64,000 bases of DNA, taken from contig NC_084460.1 of the NCBI RefSeq assembly GCF_027409185.1, positions 63,748,501 to 63,812,500 on the forward strand. The letters run 5' to 3'. The stretch is from Cynocephalus volans (Eukaryota > Chordata > Mammalia > Dermoptera > Cynocephalidae). A model generated the notes under the pieces. That model was given only the letters and a program-made list of their open reading frames with translations. It was not told the origin of the DNA and did not search any database. Position 1 is the stretch's first letter; each line of letters begins with the position of its first letter. Below are positions 1-10,780 of this stretch, piece by piece. The translations under genes and the position numbers were made by a program.

Positions 1-1150
1 GTTATCCATAGCTAAGTATAGCTTAAACAATGGAACATAGTAACATCATTAAAACAGCATGTTATTCAAAAGTATAATTAGTGAAATGTTAAGCTAATTA
101 CACTGTGACCATTATCTTTAACTTAAGATATAACTATTTTTATAACAGCTAAAACAATCATTACATTCCTATGATTCTGTGATTGTATCTTAAGTTTCCA
201 TTAACAAAAAATTTTCCCTTCAGCAAACATTTCTCACATATTTTCCTACAGCAATTCTTTAAAATCTCTTAAGATCAGTATGTCAACCATCTGTTAACAC
301 ACCATACCTAAAGTATACAATCCCATACCTAAACAGTGATTGGCGTTGATTTGATGCGCTATTGCCTGCTTAGCTGTAGGCCGTTGCCTCCTAGCTAAGG
401 ACTTTTGTCCCTTAAGTTTTTTAACTAACGAGCCCTATCTAAAAAATCAAACAAGAATCAAGATTTCTAATCCTCTACATTTTATAATAAAATGAAATAT
501 AAAGTACCAGGTGGGTATTTTCATACCTTGCTGTAGAGCTAGAGCTGGGGTCTGGAGTTCACAGACCCCTCAAGCCTGTTCACAAACACTTCACATGCAG
601 GTCTATGAGCTAGGTAACAGCAATAAGGTCTTTGGAGCCATAGGTGAAGAAAGAATAGTCCTTATTCAGCACACACACCGCTAATAGCTAGGCAGTAGGA
701 ACAGAAACTCAGAAAATCTACTGCTACTGGCAAAGTCCCCCCCAAAAAAACTGAGCAGCTGCCAGCAGAGTAAACATGCTCTATTTTTAGATGCAAGCTC
801 TCTGTGGCCAGCTCTGCTTCACAAACTGAAGAACACACACAAGCAACAAACTAGAAAGATACATGGGCACACATGCCCGCTAACTCAACCCACACACAAC
901 TTGTTTACAAGGAAATGTGCTGCTTGACCCCCAACCAGACCTGAGCCAAGGGAGCTTTACTAAATTATCCTGTTTTCCCCACAATCGTGCATGTAATTTT
1001 GAATTTGCACACCATCCTGAAAAGTAATTTCGTAATGTTTCAAAATCTTAAAAATGTTCACATCCTTTATTCAGCATAACTCCACATCTAGAAATGTACT
1101 CTAAAGATTTAACCAGATGTGAATTAAAAGACCTTATTTGAGGATATTTG
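1..1150. other. Unassigned sequence, no gene seen
   Basis: AT-rich flank with no open frame of note. The part from about 340 to 1000 has the patchy composition of an old retroviral LTR or internal region read backwards, but I cannot name a family. Confidence 0.3.
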
Positions 1151-1159
1151 GTTGAGAGC

Positions 1160-1480
1160 TCATATTTACAATGCCGTCACACAGAAAGTAACTAACAAGA
1201 ATAGATAAAAAACAATTCCTACCAATCCAAAATGAGCAAAGGATCTGAATTCACATTCGTCCAAAGAAGACATGAAAATGACCAACAGGTATATGAAATG
1301 GTGCTCAACATCCCTAATCATCAGGGAAATGCAAATCAAAACCATAATGATAAAACACTTCACATCCATTAGATGGCTATACTAAAAAAGAGAAGATATA
1401 AGTGTTAGCAAGGGTGTTGTATGCTGTTGGTGGGAATGTAGATTGGTGCAACCATTGTGGAAAACACTAGCTTCTTGTTT
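1160..1480 (+). mobile_element. L1 ORF2 3'-end fragment (old)
   Basis: The sequence matches the conserved end of L1 ORF2: the AAAGAAGACATGAAAATGACC, CAGGGAAATGCAAATCAAAACC and GTTGGTGGGAATGTA blocks appear in the usual order. It is diverged and truncated on both sides, and is an inert fossil. Confidence 0.8.
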
Positions 1481-1576
1481 GCAAACATGCAAGTAATTGT
1501 ACAAAAACAAACAAAGAAAAAAAAGAGCATCTGAAAAGCACACAAATAAACTGGAATCCTATTGGTTAGAATAGAA

Positions 1577-2075
1577 CTTTAATAACATCCTCACACAGAA
1601 TCATCATTACAGTGAAACAGATAAAGGTTACCCAGAACGGAAATAGAGCAGGGAGTCAGGACAGTCAGACAGTCCTGACAGTCCTCAGACAGTCAAAAGA
1701 TTCTGTCAACTCCTTCCAATTTTGCTGCAGCTTCCTTTGAGGTCTCCAGGGGAACTTCTGTTGTACAGCCTTCCTCTTCTGTTATTCTTGCCTGCAGGAA
1801 AAAAACCATGTTTAAGTAGATGGGTCCCAACTTCCTGTCCCCACCTGAGATAAAAATTTCTGGACCCCCACAATTTCAAGACTTTACTTTCTCTGGGATT
1901 CTCCTCATCTGATGGGGAAGTCTTTGGACCCACTTATCCCTTCCGTTGCTTCTTGACATTCTGGGTTTTTGCAGGAATTTGTGGGGCTAGTACTGTGGTA
2001 ATGACCAGTCATTTGCCTTATCTCTTTGGAGATCAGGTCAACTTCCTCAGGTATTGATTTTTGGATGTCCTGGAT
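1577..2075 (-). other. Coding-like patch on the minus strand, possible exon remnants
   Basis: On the minus strand a frame reads DIQKSIPEEVDLISKEIRQM and continues to about 1905, overlapping a second frame with SPSDEENPRESKVLKLWG (1706-1933). The two frames differ by one base, as a frameshift would produce. An ATTAAA polyadenylation-like hexamer occurs on the minus strand near 1578-1583. An acceptor-like CCTGCAG occurs at 1792-1798 and a CAG|GTGGGG donor-like site near 1844, but the implied intron (about 53 bases) is too short to be real. I do not recognise the protein. It could be a broken terminal exon of a gene divergent from the CpG island, or chance. Confidence 0.2.
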
Positions 2076-2243
2076 CATAAAAAAATATAAATATTTCATA
2101 TACCAACAGACAAAAGTTCTTATGCACCTTCTTCTCCACGTGCAGATGAGATGGCCTCATGACCACTAAGTGAAACCCATTTCTCACACATTGATGTCCC
2201 ATTCTGAGGTGCCATGATTATTCTATCAGAATAGGATCCACAG

Positions 2244-2362
2244 GGCTGACCAGTTAGCTCAGTTGGTTAGAGTGGTGTCATCACACCAAAGTCAAGGGTT
2301 CAGATCCCTGAACCGGCCAGCCACCAAAAAAACAAAAACAAAAACAACAAAAAAAGTAAATA
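2244..2362 (+). mobile_element. tRNA-Ile-like SINE, monomer
   Basis: The body reads like a tRNA-Ile gene (TTAGCTCAGTTGGTTAGAG A-box and GGTTCAGATCC B-box), followed by an A-rich tail with C interruptions. Imperfect 13-base target-site duplications flank it (ATAGGATCCACAG at 2231-2243 and ATAGAACCCACAG at 2363-2375). Confidence 0.88.
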
Positions 2363-2375
2363 ATAGAACCCACAG

Positions 2376-3085
2376 TTTAGGACACAAATTTTAAATGGTG
2401 AATTTAGGCCTGTACCCTTGAATGCCTGATTTTGGAAGCTTGTGATAGTATATCACAATAGAATGTATTAGGAAAAAGAAAGACAGCATTTCTCTAGACA
2501 TACAAAATAACAGAAGCCTATGGGAATGCTACATTTAATCCTGCAGCAAATATACTTGAAAATCAAGTGTGCTACTTCTTTAACATTCAGTGAGATGATA
2601 GTACACAGGACAAGGATCAACCAGATAAGAGAGGAAACACTATCCTCAGCCATTAGGTTCTGTCATTAGCTGAGTCTGCTCACATCCCTCCTCACTATTC
2701 TCCATACCATAAAAACATCACTAATCCCTGGTCCTCAACAGCTGCTACATTTCAAAGAATTCTGCCAGAGGTTTGTTTTGTATTTCGTAGACATCTGTTT
2801 ACAGAGCTCTTTCTCCAGAGACTTGTAGATAATTTTGAAAAATTCACCATAAAAATGGCCCATATAAAAGTCAAATTTGACGTGATTATTTGGATGTAAT
2901 TTATAAACCCAATGAAGACTGGCTTAAAAATGATCTTCATTAAAATAAACACTGTTTAGTCCTGAAAAAGGAACTAGTTTTTTAGTGAGGTGGTTTTTCT
3001 AAGGAGTGTCTAGAAATTTTTTCTTATAATAATGCTCATAAAAACATAAATGGAGAAATTATACTTCAATGCACTGTCACTCCTT
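2376..3085. other. Unique AT-rich sequence, nothing identified
   Basis: Several short minus-strand open frames occur but none has family features. No repeat was recognised. Confidence 0.3.
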
Positions 3086-3440
3086 TTACCCCCCAGCTTT
3101 CATCAGATCTAACTGCCAGCCAAGGAATAGAGACTCAGTCAAGTGGTGAACAGAACTTGGTTTATTCAGACACCCATCTTATGGGCTCAGCTTCTCATAA
3201 AGAGATATGCATCCCATGTGGACCCAGAGAAATCACTAAATGGGGAGTCCAAAACATGAAAAGCCCTTGATCCAAAGGGCATACAGTCCAGGCTCCTCAG
3301 TCAGAGTCCAGTTTCCAGCAGGTCTGAAAGAAGTGAGCTGAGCTTGGGGGAAATGAACAGTGTCCTGGAGAAATGGAGCAGTGTCCTCCATATAAGCCCC
3401 AGGGTGGTTTGTCTTACTGCCTCAGAGAAAGATTTCTTCC
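3086..3440 (-). mobile_element. Possible solo LTR, family unassigned
   Basis: On the minus strand this block has an AATAAA signal (complement of TTTATT near 3161-3166) and the moderate-GC composition of a retroviral LTR. I see no clear target-site duplication, so the call is weak. Confidence 0.3.
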
Positions 3441-3723
3441 AAAATTTAAATTGATTTGAGTTCAAATATTAATACTAAATAAATTTAAAAGTTTGAGAAA
3501 CTGGTATTAGTTCTGGAAGAATCAGAAATGTGCTCTCTTTCAAAAATCATCTTTGAGAAATTTCTGTAGCCTGAATAGGTGGGATCTGGCCTTGCCAAAT
3601 ACCCAGCTAGCACAAACTTCAGAATTTCAAAGGAAATAAAAAAAGAGATATTAACGCACATATTTCACACTAAAATTTATTAAGGACATAAATTAAGCTA
3701 CTGAAATTTGAAAACCTAATTTT

Positions 3724-3822
3724 CTTTTTCTTTTTTTGTGGCTGGCTGCTTAGGGGATCCAAACCCTTGATCCTGGTATTATCAGCACCATGCTGTAACC
3801 AACCGAGCTAACCAGACAGCCC
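3724..3822 (-). mobile_element. tRNA-Ile-like SINE, monomer
   Basis: This is the reverse complement of the same SINE body (GGCTGTCTGGTTAGCTCGGT on the minus strand) with a T-rich tail on the + strand. It is flanked by a short CCTAATTTT-like duplication. Confidence 0.85.
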
Positions 3823-3829
3823 TAATTTT

Positions 3830-4330
3830 ACCATTTTTTGAAATGTTCATGTGAGAACAGACGGCCTTATCAAACGTCCCTGGTAATATTCTAAAATTAA
3901 TTTTTCATTAGTTAAATACAAAGTCCACATATCTCCTAAACAGTATTCATTTTACAAGCCTCATATCTGTACACGAAATAAAACATTCAGAAATAGAAAA
4001 CAAGAACATATATTAAAATATCTCATATTTTGCAATTCAAAAAAAATAGTTTCAGACAGTAAAATTACAACGTATTCAGAAATTGATAAACTATGGGATG
4101 CCATCCACGCTTGACCTTAAGGTATTGAATTTATAAACCATCGCAAGAAGTGTGAAACAGAACAAGTGAAATATGAAGGAGAATGGAATTACACATATAC
4201 AAGAAGTAAATTTTGTTCTTTTAAAGCAATTCCTCAGCCTTCACCCTCAGCCCAGGCCCTGGCCCCATAAAGACCATGGAATTGAGCCCAGACCTCCGCC
4301 TTCCAGGAGAATAAATAACACAAATGGAAA
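3830..4330. other. Unique AT-rich sequence upstream of the CpG island
   Basis: No gene or recognisable repeat was seen. Composition turns GC-rich from about 4230 towards the promoter. Confidence 0.3.
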
Positions 4331-5060
4331 CCACCTTCTTCAGGAGTCAATGTGACATCGCGTACTCCACACAGGCAGTGTGGAGTGGGCTCCAAACGGA
4401 GCCAACCCCGCTGACTTCAGTAGGGCAGAGAGAGAGGCCGACCAGGAAACGCGCCGAGGGCGGAGCGAGGGAGGCTCGCCGGCCCTGCCCCTCGACCACG
4501 CCCCGCCTCGTGCGACCGAGGCTCCGCCTCCTTGCGCAGTTTCCTTTTGACCCGGAAGCGAACTCTACGGAGTCAAGGCCCACTTGGGTGAGTGCGCTCC
4601 GGTCTTTGTCGCTCAAACTCGCGTCTCGCAAGCCCCTCCTAACCCAGTCCTCAACACCCGGGGTCGGTGGTCCCCGCTGACGTCACAGGCTCCGGAGAGT
4701 CCCGCGTTGCCCTGATACTCTCCGAGGCCGGTTTCTCCGCTGCCGGCTTCGCGTCTGCGTCAGCTTTTAGTTAACACGCCCCGAGGCCTCCTCCGCCGGG
4801 CCTGTTAGCCTTGAGTGTGTTCACCATCTTCGCCCGCCGCGTTAGGTCTCCAGTCGGCAAGTGAATTCTTGCCTTTCGCCTCCAGCCTTGCCCCTCGGCC
4901 CCTTAGGGCAGTCCAGGGATTCTGCAGACCCCAGCCCTCTCCTGAGACCCTTCCTCAGCCTTTGTACCCCATGCGGCAAGTCCCTCCTGGTCCCCCGGCC
5001 TCCCCTTCGCGGTCACCGCCTGGGGAGGCTCCGAGCCCCGGGATGGAGGAGGGGACTGGC
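4331..5060 (+). promoter_or_regulatory. ZNF596: CpG-island promoter of the ZNF596-like gene
   Basis: The base composition changes abruptly from AT-rich flank to CpG-rich DNA. Visible sites are a CCGGAAG ETS-type site (4552-4558), GC-box-like CGCCCCGCC-type runs near 4499-4507, and a perfect palindromic CRE TGACGTCA (4678-4685). A strong 5' splice site (GG followed by GTGAGT at 4588) lies inside the island. This is the usual arrangement for KRAB zinc-finger genes: a TATA-less CpG promoter with a short non-coding first exon. The assignment to the gene at 40.7-45.6 kb is inferred from orientation, the donor site and the absence of any other + strand gene between them. CpG islands are often bidirectional, so a divergent minus-strand transcript is also possible. 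Confidence 0.75.
4440..4587 (+). other. ZNF596: Probable non-coding exon 1 of the ZNF596-like gene (start approximate)
   Basis: The exon ends at 4587, directly before a consensus GTGAGT donor (4588-4593). The transcription start cannot be read from sequence, so the left edge is a guess placed upstream of the GC boxes and ETS site. The next exon with good splice signals and a start codon is at 40642-40712, which gives an intron of about 36 kb. Additional untranslated exons in between are possible. Confidence 0.45.
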
Positions 5061-7764
5061 CCTGTCCTGTGACACCCCGTGTCCTCTTGCTTAGTGTTTA
5101 CCTTCCCGATGTCCCACTGGAAGATGAGCTCTTTCCGCTCAGGGCATTGTTATTCCATCCCTGTGGACGTCTAGGTGGGCCGAGGGATGAGGAGAAAAGA
5201 GAGACGAAGAGGGAGATAGAGCTAGTGAAGGACAGTGAGAAAAAGGGAGAGTAAAATAGAGGATGGAAAGTGGGTGGGTATGACAGACTTGGAAAGACGC
5301 AGTAAGAGTGCTCCGGGGCAAGGAACAGTGCGATAAGACTAAAGGGGATCGATCAGCAGAGAAATGGAAGAGGGCGCGGAGAGGAGGGGGCATTGACCAA
5401 CAACAGCAGAGAGGGCAGCAGAAGGGTTGATCTCAAATTTATTATATGGTATTCTAATTTTCAAATTACTTTCCTTTTAAAATTTATTTGTTAGGTTCAG
5501 ATTATGAGACCGCAATGCTTTCCCAGTCTTTATTATCTATTGAGAATATTTTTGGTATTTAGTAAATAATTTTACACTATTTAAACTTGGTAATGATATT
5601 AACTTTTTATCTTAACAGTCAAAAACAAGTTTAAACAGTCTAATATTTTCACCAGCTTTCTTTTTTTCCCTTATGTGATCTTTTAATTTAATGGGCTGTG
5701 GGCTAAAGTTTCCAACTAAGTGTGTGATCTCTCCAAGTTTTTTGTCTTATTTTCTGCAAATATTCAAGGATGGGCTGGATTGTCCTGGAACTTTGTTCTA
5801 ACAGATCCCATCTGTTCATCTGTTTGAATACATTGTTCAAAGGTATTTCCAGAGCTGACCTTCTTTTCTGTTTTCCAGTGCCAATAATTAGGTCTTCTTA
5901 AATTATGTATTTTTTGATGGCTTAGTGTGTCCTGGAAAAGAGAAATTAAGTGCTTTTATACAATATGATTAAAACCGTGTAAGACCTGTTGCTCTTGGTC
6001 AGGAGTATGAAATATAGTCTGAAATCTTTAGGGGGGATGGTAAGTGCAAATCCTGCTACTTTCCCTTCCAGGTCATGTCATTCCTGTGAAGCCAGTGCTA
6101 CTGGCCTCCCCTGTTTACCTCTCCACCTTTGACACAAGGCAACTGGGTAGGGAAAGAGCAAGACTTTTTAGATTAAGCCCAGAACAGAGGTATCTCTCCA
6201 ATGAGGCGGTGGCCCTTGGTTCTGGGAACGGGGCTTGGAGGAGGAAGGGCAATGCAGTTTGGGTGTTCAGGACCTAGGAATGGGGGAGAGCCTTGGGAGC
6301 TTAGGAACAGGAGAAAGGAAAAGCTCTGCCAGTTCTCATCCAGTGGCCCTGTGCTCAGCAAGTACTAGCAGGGACTGCAGGTTCTGTGACTGAGGAGTCA
6401 GACCAGCTCATACACCCACAGCTGCCATGTAGCATGTGGGCTTCACTAGGATATGAGGGCATTATGAAGAAAGGGGCAGAAAAACTCACTGTTTAGTTTC
6501 CATGTAAGTTTACTGTCCTGAATTCCCGATGGTTCAGTGGAAAGCAGAAGAGTCTTTTTCACGTGTTGAGTTCTGCCCCATATGCATGGTTGTGGTATAG
6601 GAAGATGGGGTATGTTGATTTGAAGCCCCAAAGGGCATACTCCTAACATTCGGGAGTGATCTGACCTTACCTGAGAAAAGCTTAGTGAAGGAAAATGAGC
6701 AACAGTCAGGAATGGCTTTCTCTGGTAAAAGTCCTATTTTCATTTATTGTTCTGTTCTCTCCTTCCTGAAATGCTGTTTTGAGGACTTGCTAATCTCTGA
6801 CTCTCAAATATCCTGCCTAACACATTTCCTAACTCACCAGTAGCCTTCCGTTAGCCCCCTGTTATCTTCAGACTGATACCATTATATTGTGAACCTGTGA
6901 AAGAGAACTAGTGAAGTGATTTCTTTTAGGGGGTCATATGGGCGGGGCTTCATGAACCCAGACATGGAGTAAAGATGGGGAGTGTGCCCCATGAGGTAAA
7001 TGAGGTTGGCCAGTAGGTAAGATTTAGTTTAGGGGCCAATCTGGATGCACTCAGCTTTCTGGATCAGGATTAAAGAAACATTAGTGGTGAATTAATGTCA
7101 GGAATACCTGACAAATCCTGGAAATGAAGATTGATGAGAAGAACTTTGTTCTGCCTGATTATGTAATGTATTTGAAGCTTAACAACGAATCAGTGTATAT
7201 CTGGCCTCAAAATATTAATGACTTGGGAGAGAAGGGAGAATTTACAAACTGAGCCATGACAAGTTAAGGTGGCAGTTCATCCACAGGGTGGAGTGTGTTT
7301 TATTCTGTTATTGCTTGAAAGTGGAATCAACCTAAATGTAGGAGGATTTTCAAATCATTCACAGCATATTCCAAGGAAACCTTGGTGTTCATGGATTTCT
7401 AAAAATTGCTGCATTGGATGCTTCTTAGCACACTCACTTCTCTGCAGATGTCTGAGGGTTCCTCCACTTTGGGTAAGTCAGGGTTTGATTCCCCAGTCAA
7501 GGTATGATGCATTTCAAATTGTAATAGATTCTAGAGAGATGCACCCCCAGAACTACAAAGATGTCCTCATCTATCACCAACATGTGAGGTTCCCCCCTAC
7601 TTTAACCAGGACATGATACTATATGTATATTTTTTATAGATTTGGGTAAGATGACAAGTCTTTGTTTTTATTTCCATGTTATTACTTGTGAGGCTGCATA
7701 AATTTTGTTTTATAGACATACATGTGTAAAATGAATTTTTCTACTTGACTTATTTTTGCTGTAT
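5061..7764. other. Intron 1, unique part
   Basis: The first 350 bases are purine-rich (GA tracts at 5180-5400), then ordinary intronic sequence. No exon with paired splice sites and a conserved frame could be supported. Confidence 0.35.
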
Positions 7765-7781
7765 TTTAGGTACCATTTTCT

Positions 7782-7939
7782 TTTTTTTTCTTTTTTTTTT
7801 TTTTTTTTTTGTCTTTTTTCGTGACCGGCACTCAGCTAGTGAGCGCACCGGCCATTCCTATATAGGATCCGAACCCGCGGCGGGAGTGTCGCCGCGCTCC
7901 CAGCGCCGCACTCTCCCGAGTGCGCCACGGGCTCGGCCC
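7782..7939 (-). mobile_element. tRNA-Ile-like SINE, GC-rich dimer, young
   Basis: Two tRNA-like halves are joined around a GGATCCTATATAGG-type centre, with many CpGs and a long T-run on the + strand (poly-A tail of a minus-strand insertion). Perfect 17-base target-site duplications TTTAGGTACCATTTTCT lie at 7765-7781 and 7940-7956. Perfect TSDs and retained CpGs indicate a recent insertion. Confidence 0.92.
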
Positions 7940-7956
7940 TTTAGGTACCATTTTCT

Positions 7957-8935
7957 GTTCTGTAGTTTAATCGAACATACATACTGACACATATATACGC
8001 TTTGGTGTCTTATGTTTCTGCAGTGAAACCAAAATCCATCTTTAATGCACTTTGAGTTTTGTAATACAAAATATTATAAAACCTATTTTGTATTATGTTC
8101 CATTCAGTTCTGATATTATATTGTTTAATCTAAAATTAATCTGACTTACTTTGAATTTTCAAATAATATAGGTTCAGATGAAATTTGACATGTCTCCATT
8201 TTGTTCTTTTCATATTTATTTTTTGCTGTACCCTCACCAAAAATCAAAATAGAGAAAAAATTGATTTTTAGGGCTAAATCTCTTTTTTTACCTGAAAGAT
8301 CACAAATGACTTTTAAGTTTAGGTTACACTGAATTTCTGCAGTCACCGAGGTTTTATGTCACTATGTCCTTCAGTCTAAGAACTTGGCTTGCCGGGCTTT
8401 ATTCATGTCATTTTTATTTCTTCAATAATTAAAAAAAAATTTTTTTTTTTTTTACATGGGTCTGCAAATTTATTTTTAGTGGGAGTCATTATATTTTGCT
8501 GTTTTAAATGGAGACTGATTTTTGTGTGTCTGCTTAGTTTGTAAATTATTCCTACTGAACAGGAAGTATGGATATCAGTATATTCAAAATAGGTTTGTCC
8601 GCTTTTTAAATGTTCTTATTATTTATAATAATTAAAATGGATTCTTCCACTTTTTGAGTTTGCGGTTGTATTATCTGAGAATAACTACAGTTTCAGCTTT
8701 TTGACTCCTTTTTTGTATTTCCTCTTTCCTTTCCTCTTTTCTTAGTCGCAACTCAGGCAACCTTTGCAATGGTGAATGGCAGCAGCCCTGGCCAGCCCCG
8801 TTTTGTCAGCTTTACCTTTACTGGAAGTGCTTACTGCCAAATGTTTATTGAAGTTTTCTTGATTAACAAGAATTATTCCACCCATTTGACATGATTTTTA
8901 AAGATTTTAAATTAATTTTAAAAATGTAAATGATT
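7957..8935. other. Intron 1, AT-rich unique sequence
   Basis: No exon or named repeat was seen. It includes a homopolymer A/T stretch at 8430-8452. Confidence 0.3.
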
Positions 8936-9095
8936 TAAAATATTTTTGCAAGGGCCTATTGATGTGATCTAATTTTTAATCTGTTAAATTACTCTATGAA
9001 AGTGATAGGTTTTCTAGTATTGAATCATCCTTTCATTATTGCAGTAAATGCCACTTGACAATGTTGTATTATTATTTAACCCCACCAGTGATGAC
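8936..9095 (-). mobile_element. Ancient L1 ORF2 fragment, antisense
   Basis: The + strand text TATTGAATCATCCTTTCATT followed by the GCAGTAAATGCCACTTGACA block mirrors the antisense of the L1 RT region (TTGAACCATCCTTGCATCCC ... CCCACTTGATCATGG). It is strongly decayed. Confidence 0.5.
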
Positions 9096-9485
9096 CTAGT
9101 GGCCAAAATAAATTGATGATAGCTAAAATAAATAGGTAATGGCTATTAAATTGCACTGATTTTTGTAAATGTACTCAGTAAAGATTATCTAATTTCCATT
9201 TTTTTTGTTTTGCATTTGTGTACGTTTTGATTAGCCTAATAATGAAGACAGGCTTATGTTTTTCTTTTAGAAGAATTTGCATTACAGAGGAACCATAAGT
9301 GATTTAACATGTTGCCAGAACTCTCACAAATCCCTTTTAGAGATAGATTCTAGTGTATAATTTATATATTAAAACTGGCTAATCAGTTTGTTCTTGTTAG
9401 TGAATGTTTATAACATATTTTCTTGGAAATTAATTTCTTGGAACTACATATTCAAATTAGTAATTAGTGAGAACAGAATTCTTTC

Positions 9486-9569
9486 CATTTCTAACATTTT
9501 AAAGTATTGCCTTTAAATAAATAGATGCATTTCTAGCATTTTAAATTATTGCTTTTAAATAAATAGATG
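9486..9569. repeat. 42-base direct tandem duplication
   Basis: Two head-to-tail 42-base copies (9486-9527 and 9528-9569), each starting CATTTCTA and ending AAATAAATAGATG, differ at three positions. Confidence 0.92.
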
Positions 9570-10780
9570 GTCTGTTTTAATTACCAGTGTTATTTTTTCA
9601 TGGGTCTTTTTAATTCCAAGATTTAAACTCTCAAAAGTTTTATTTGACTGATTTATGTCAAATCTGTTTCTTCATTGCATTCTTTAATCATTAATTTAAT
9701 ATTATTATTTTAACTTTTATTCATAGCTGCTTAATTTGTAATAATTTGAAAAGTCTAATAACCCTGTTTCCTTTTTCTTTCTCTTGGTATAAGTGTTTTT
9801 AAAGTTTTGTATTTTTTCAAGGTCATAGCTATAGCCTTAATTCCATGGTTTTGACTACTTTCATTTTTCATATTTATCATGACTAATTGAAACACCCTTT
9901 GATTTTATTGTAACCCTATCGTTTAAACTATCTTAGTTTGGTTTGTTTGAACTACTTGATTATTATTTTCATTTTGATTTTACCATGGTAACTACTTGTT
10001 ACCCAGATTATATATTATTTTTTACAATTGGCTGATATTTTCTCTTTGCCAACTACACAATCATATTTGACATATACCCACTGGTGTACTTAAGTGGAAA
10101 AAAGTCTCTATAATTTGGATAAAGGTTCTCTTTGTGTTTACTAGTTATTTATACTAAATCCTCAATATGCCTAATCATATTACTGATTACAGATGTAATG
10201 ATTTCAGAGCACATTGTTATTAAATCCCCCTGTCAAATTTAAGGAATTAGCAATTTCTCTTTGAATTTTTGTTTTTAATTATGTGTATTTCCAACATATA
10301 TTTTTATATATATGATATATTTTTCATAAAAATATGATAAATTTTATATAAAAATATATATTTTTATATGAATATAATATTTTGGTATTTAATTTCTGCA
10401 AGGATTTAGGCAAGACTCCAGATTCAAACCTAACTGCCACAGACCCACCAAAAATGTACATTAAGCACCCAGTGCTGTTTCAACACCCAGGGCCTGGTTG
10501 GCCTTCTACCATTTGCACTACTGGGCCCCTTGAGATCTGGACATCTCAGTTGGCATAACTCTACTGTGGCTATTGTTAGGTCCATTCATCTGTGCTCCCT
10601 GCTGGCAGGGCCAACCCAGGTCTGCATGAGCCATTGCTGGGCTCTTTGGATGACTTAGAAAATTCTAAAATTGCTCATGAGTGTGCGTCACCCTCCACAT
10701 GCCTTCCAGTCCAGCACCACCCTTTTGTGTCACCTGTGGAAATTTAGATCATAACCAAAGGTGTAATAGGACACCCTTCT
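9570..10780. other. Intron 1, very AT-rich then mixed unique sequence
   Basis: A low-complexity TA-rich palindromic patch occupies about 10297-10385. The rest is unassigned. Confidence 0.3.

Noticed and set aside
2244-2320. tRNA-Ile gene
   Set aside because: A/B-box-like sequence is present, but the anticodon region and stems are degraded and the unit has an A-rich tail and TSDs, so it is a SINE.
4324-4680. 118-codon + strand open frame in the CpG island
   Set aside because: Long frames without stops are expected in GC-rich DNA. It has no domain and overlaps the promoter and first donor site.
7269-7616. 115-codon + strand frame
   Set aside because: No family signature, no splice context, Cys/His-rich by chance; not supported as a gene.
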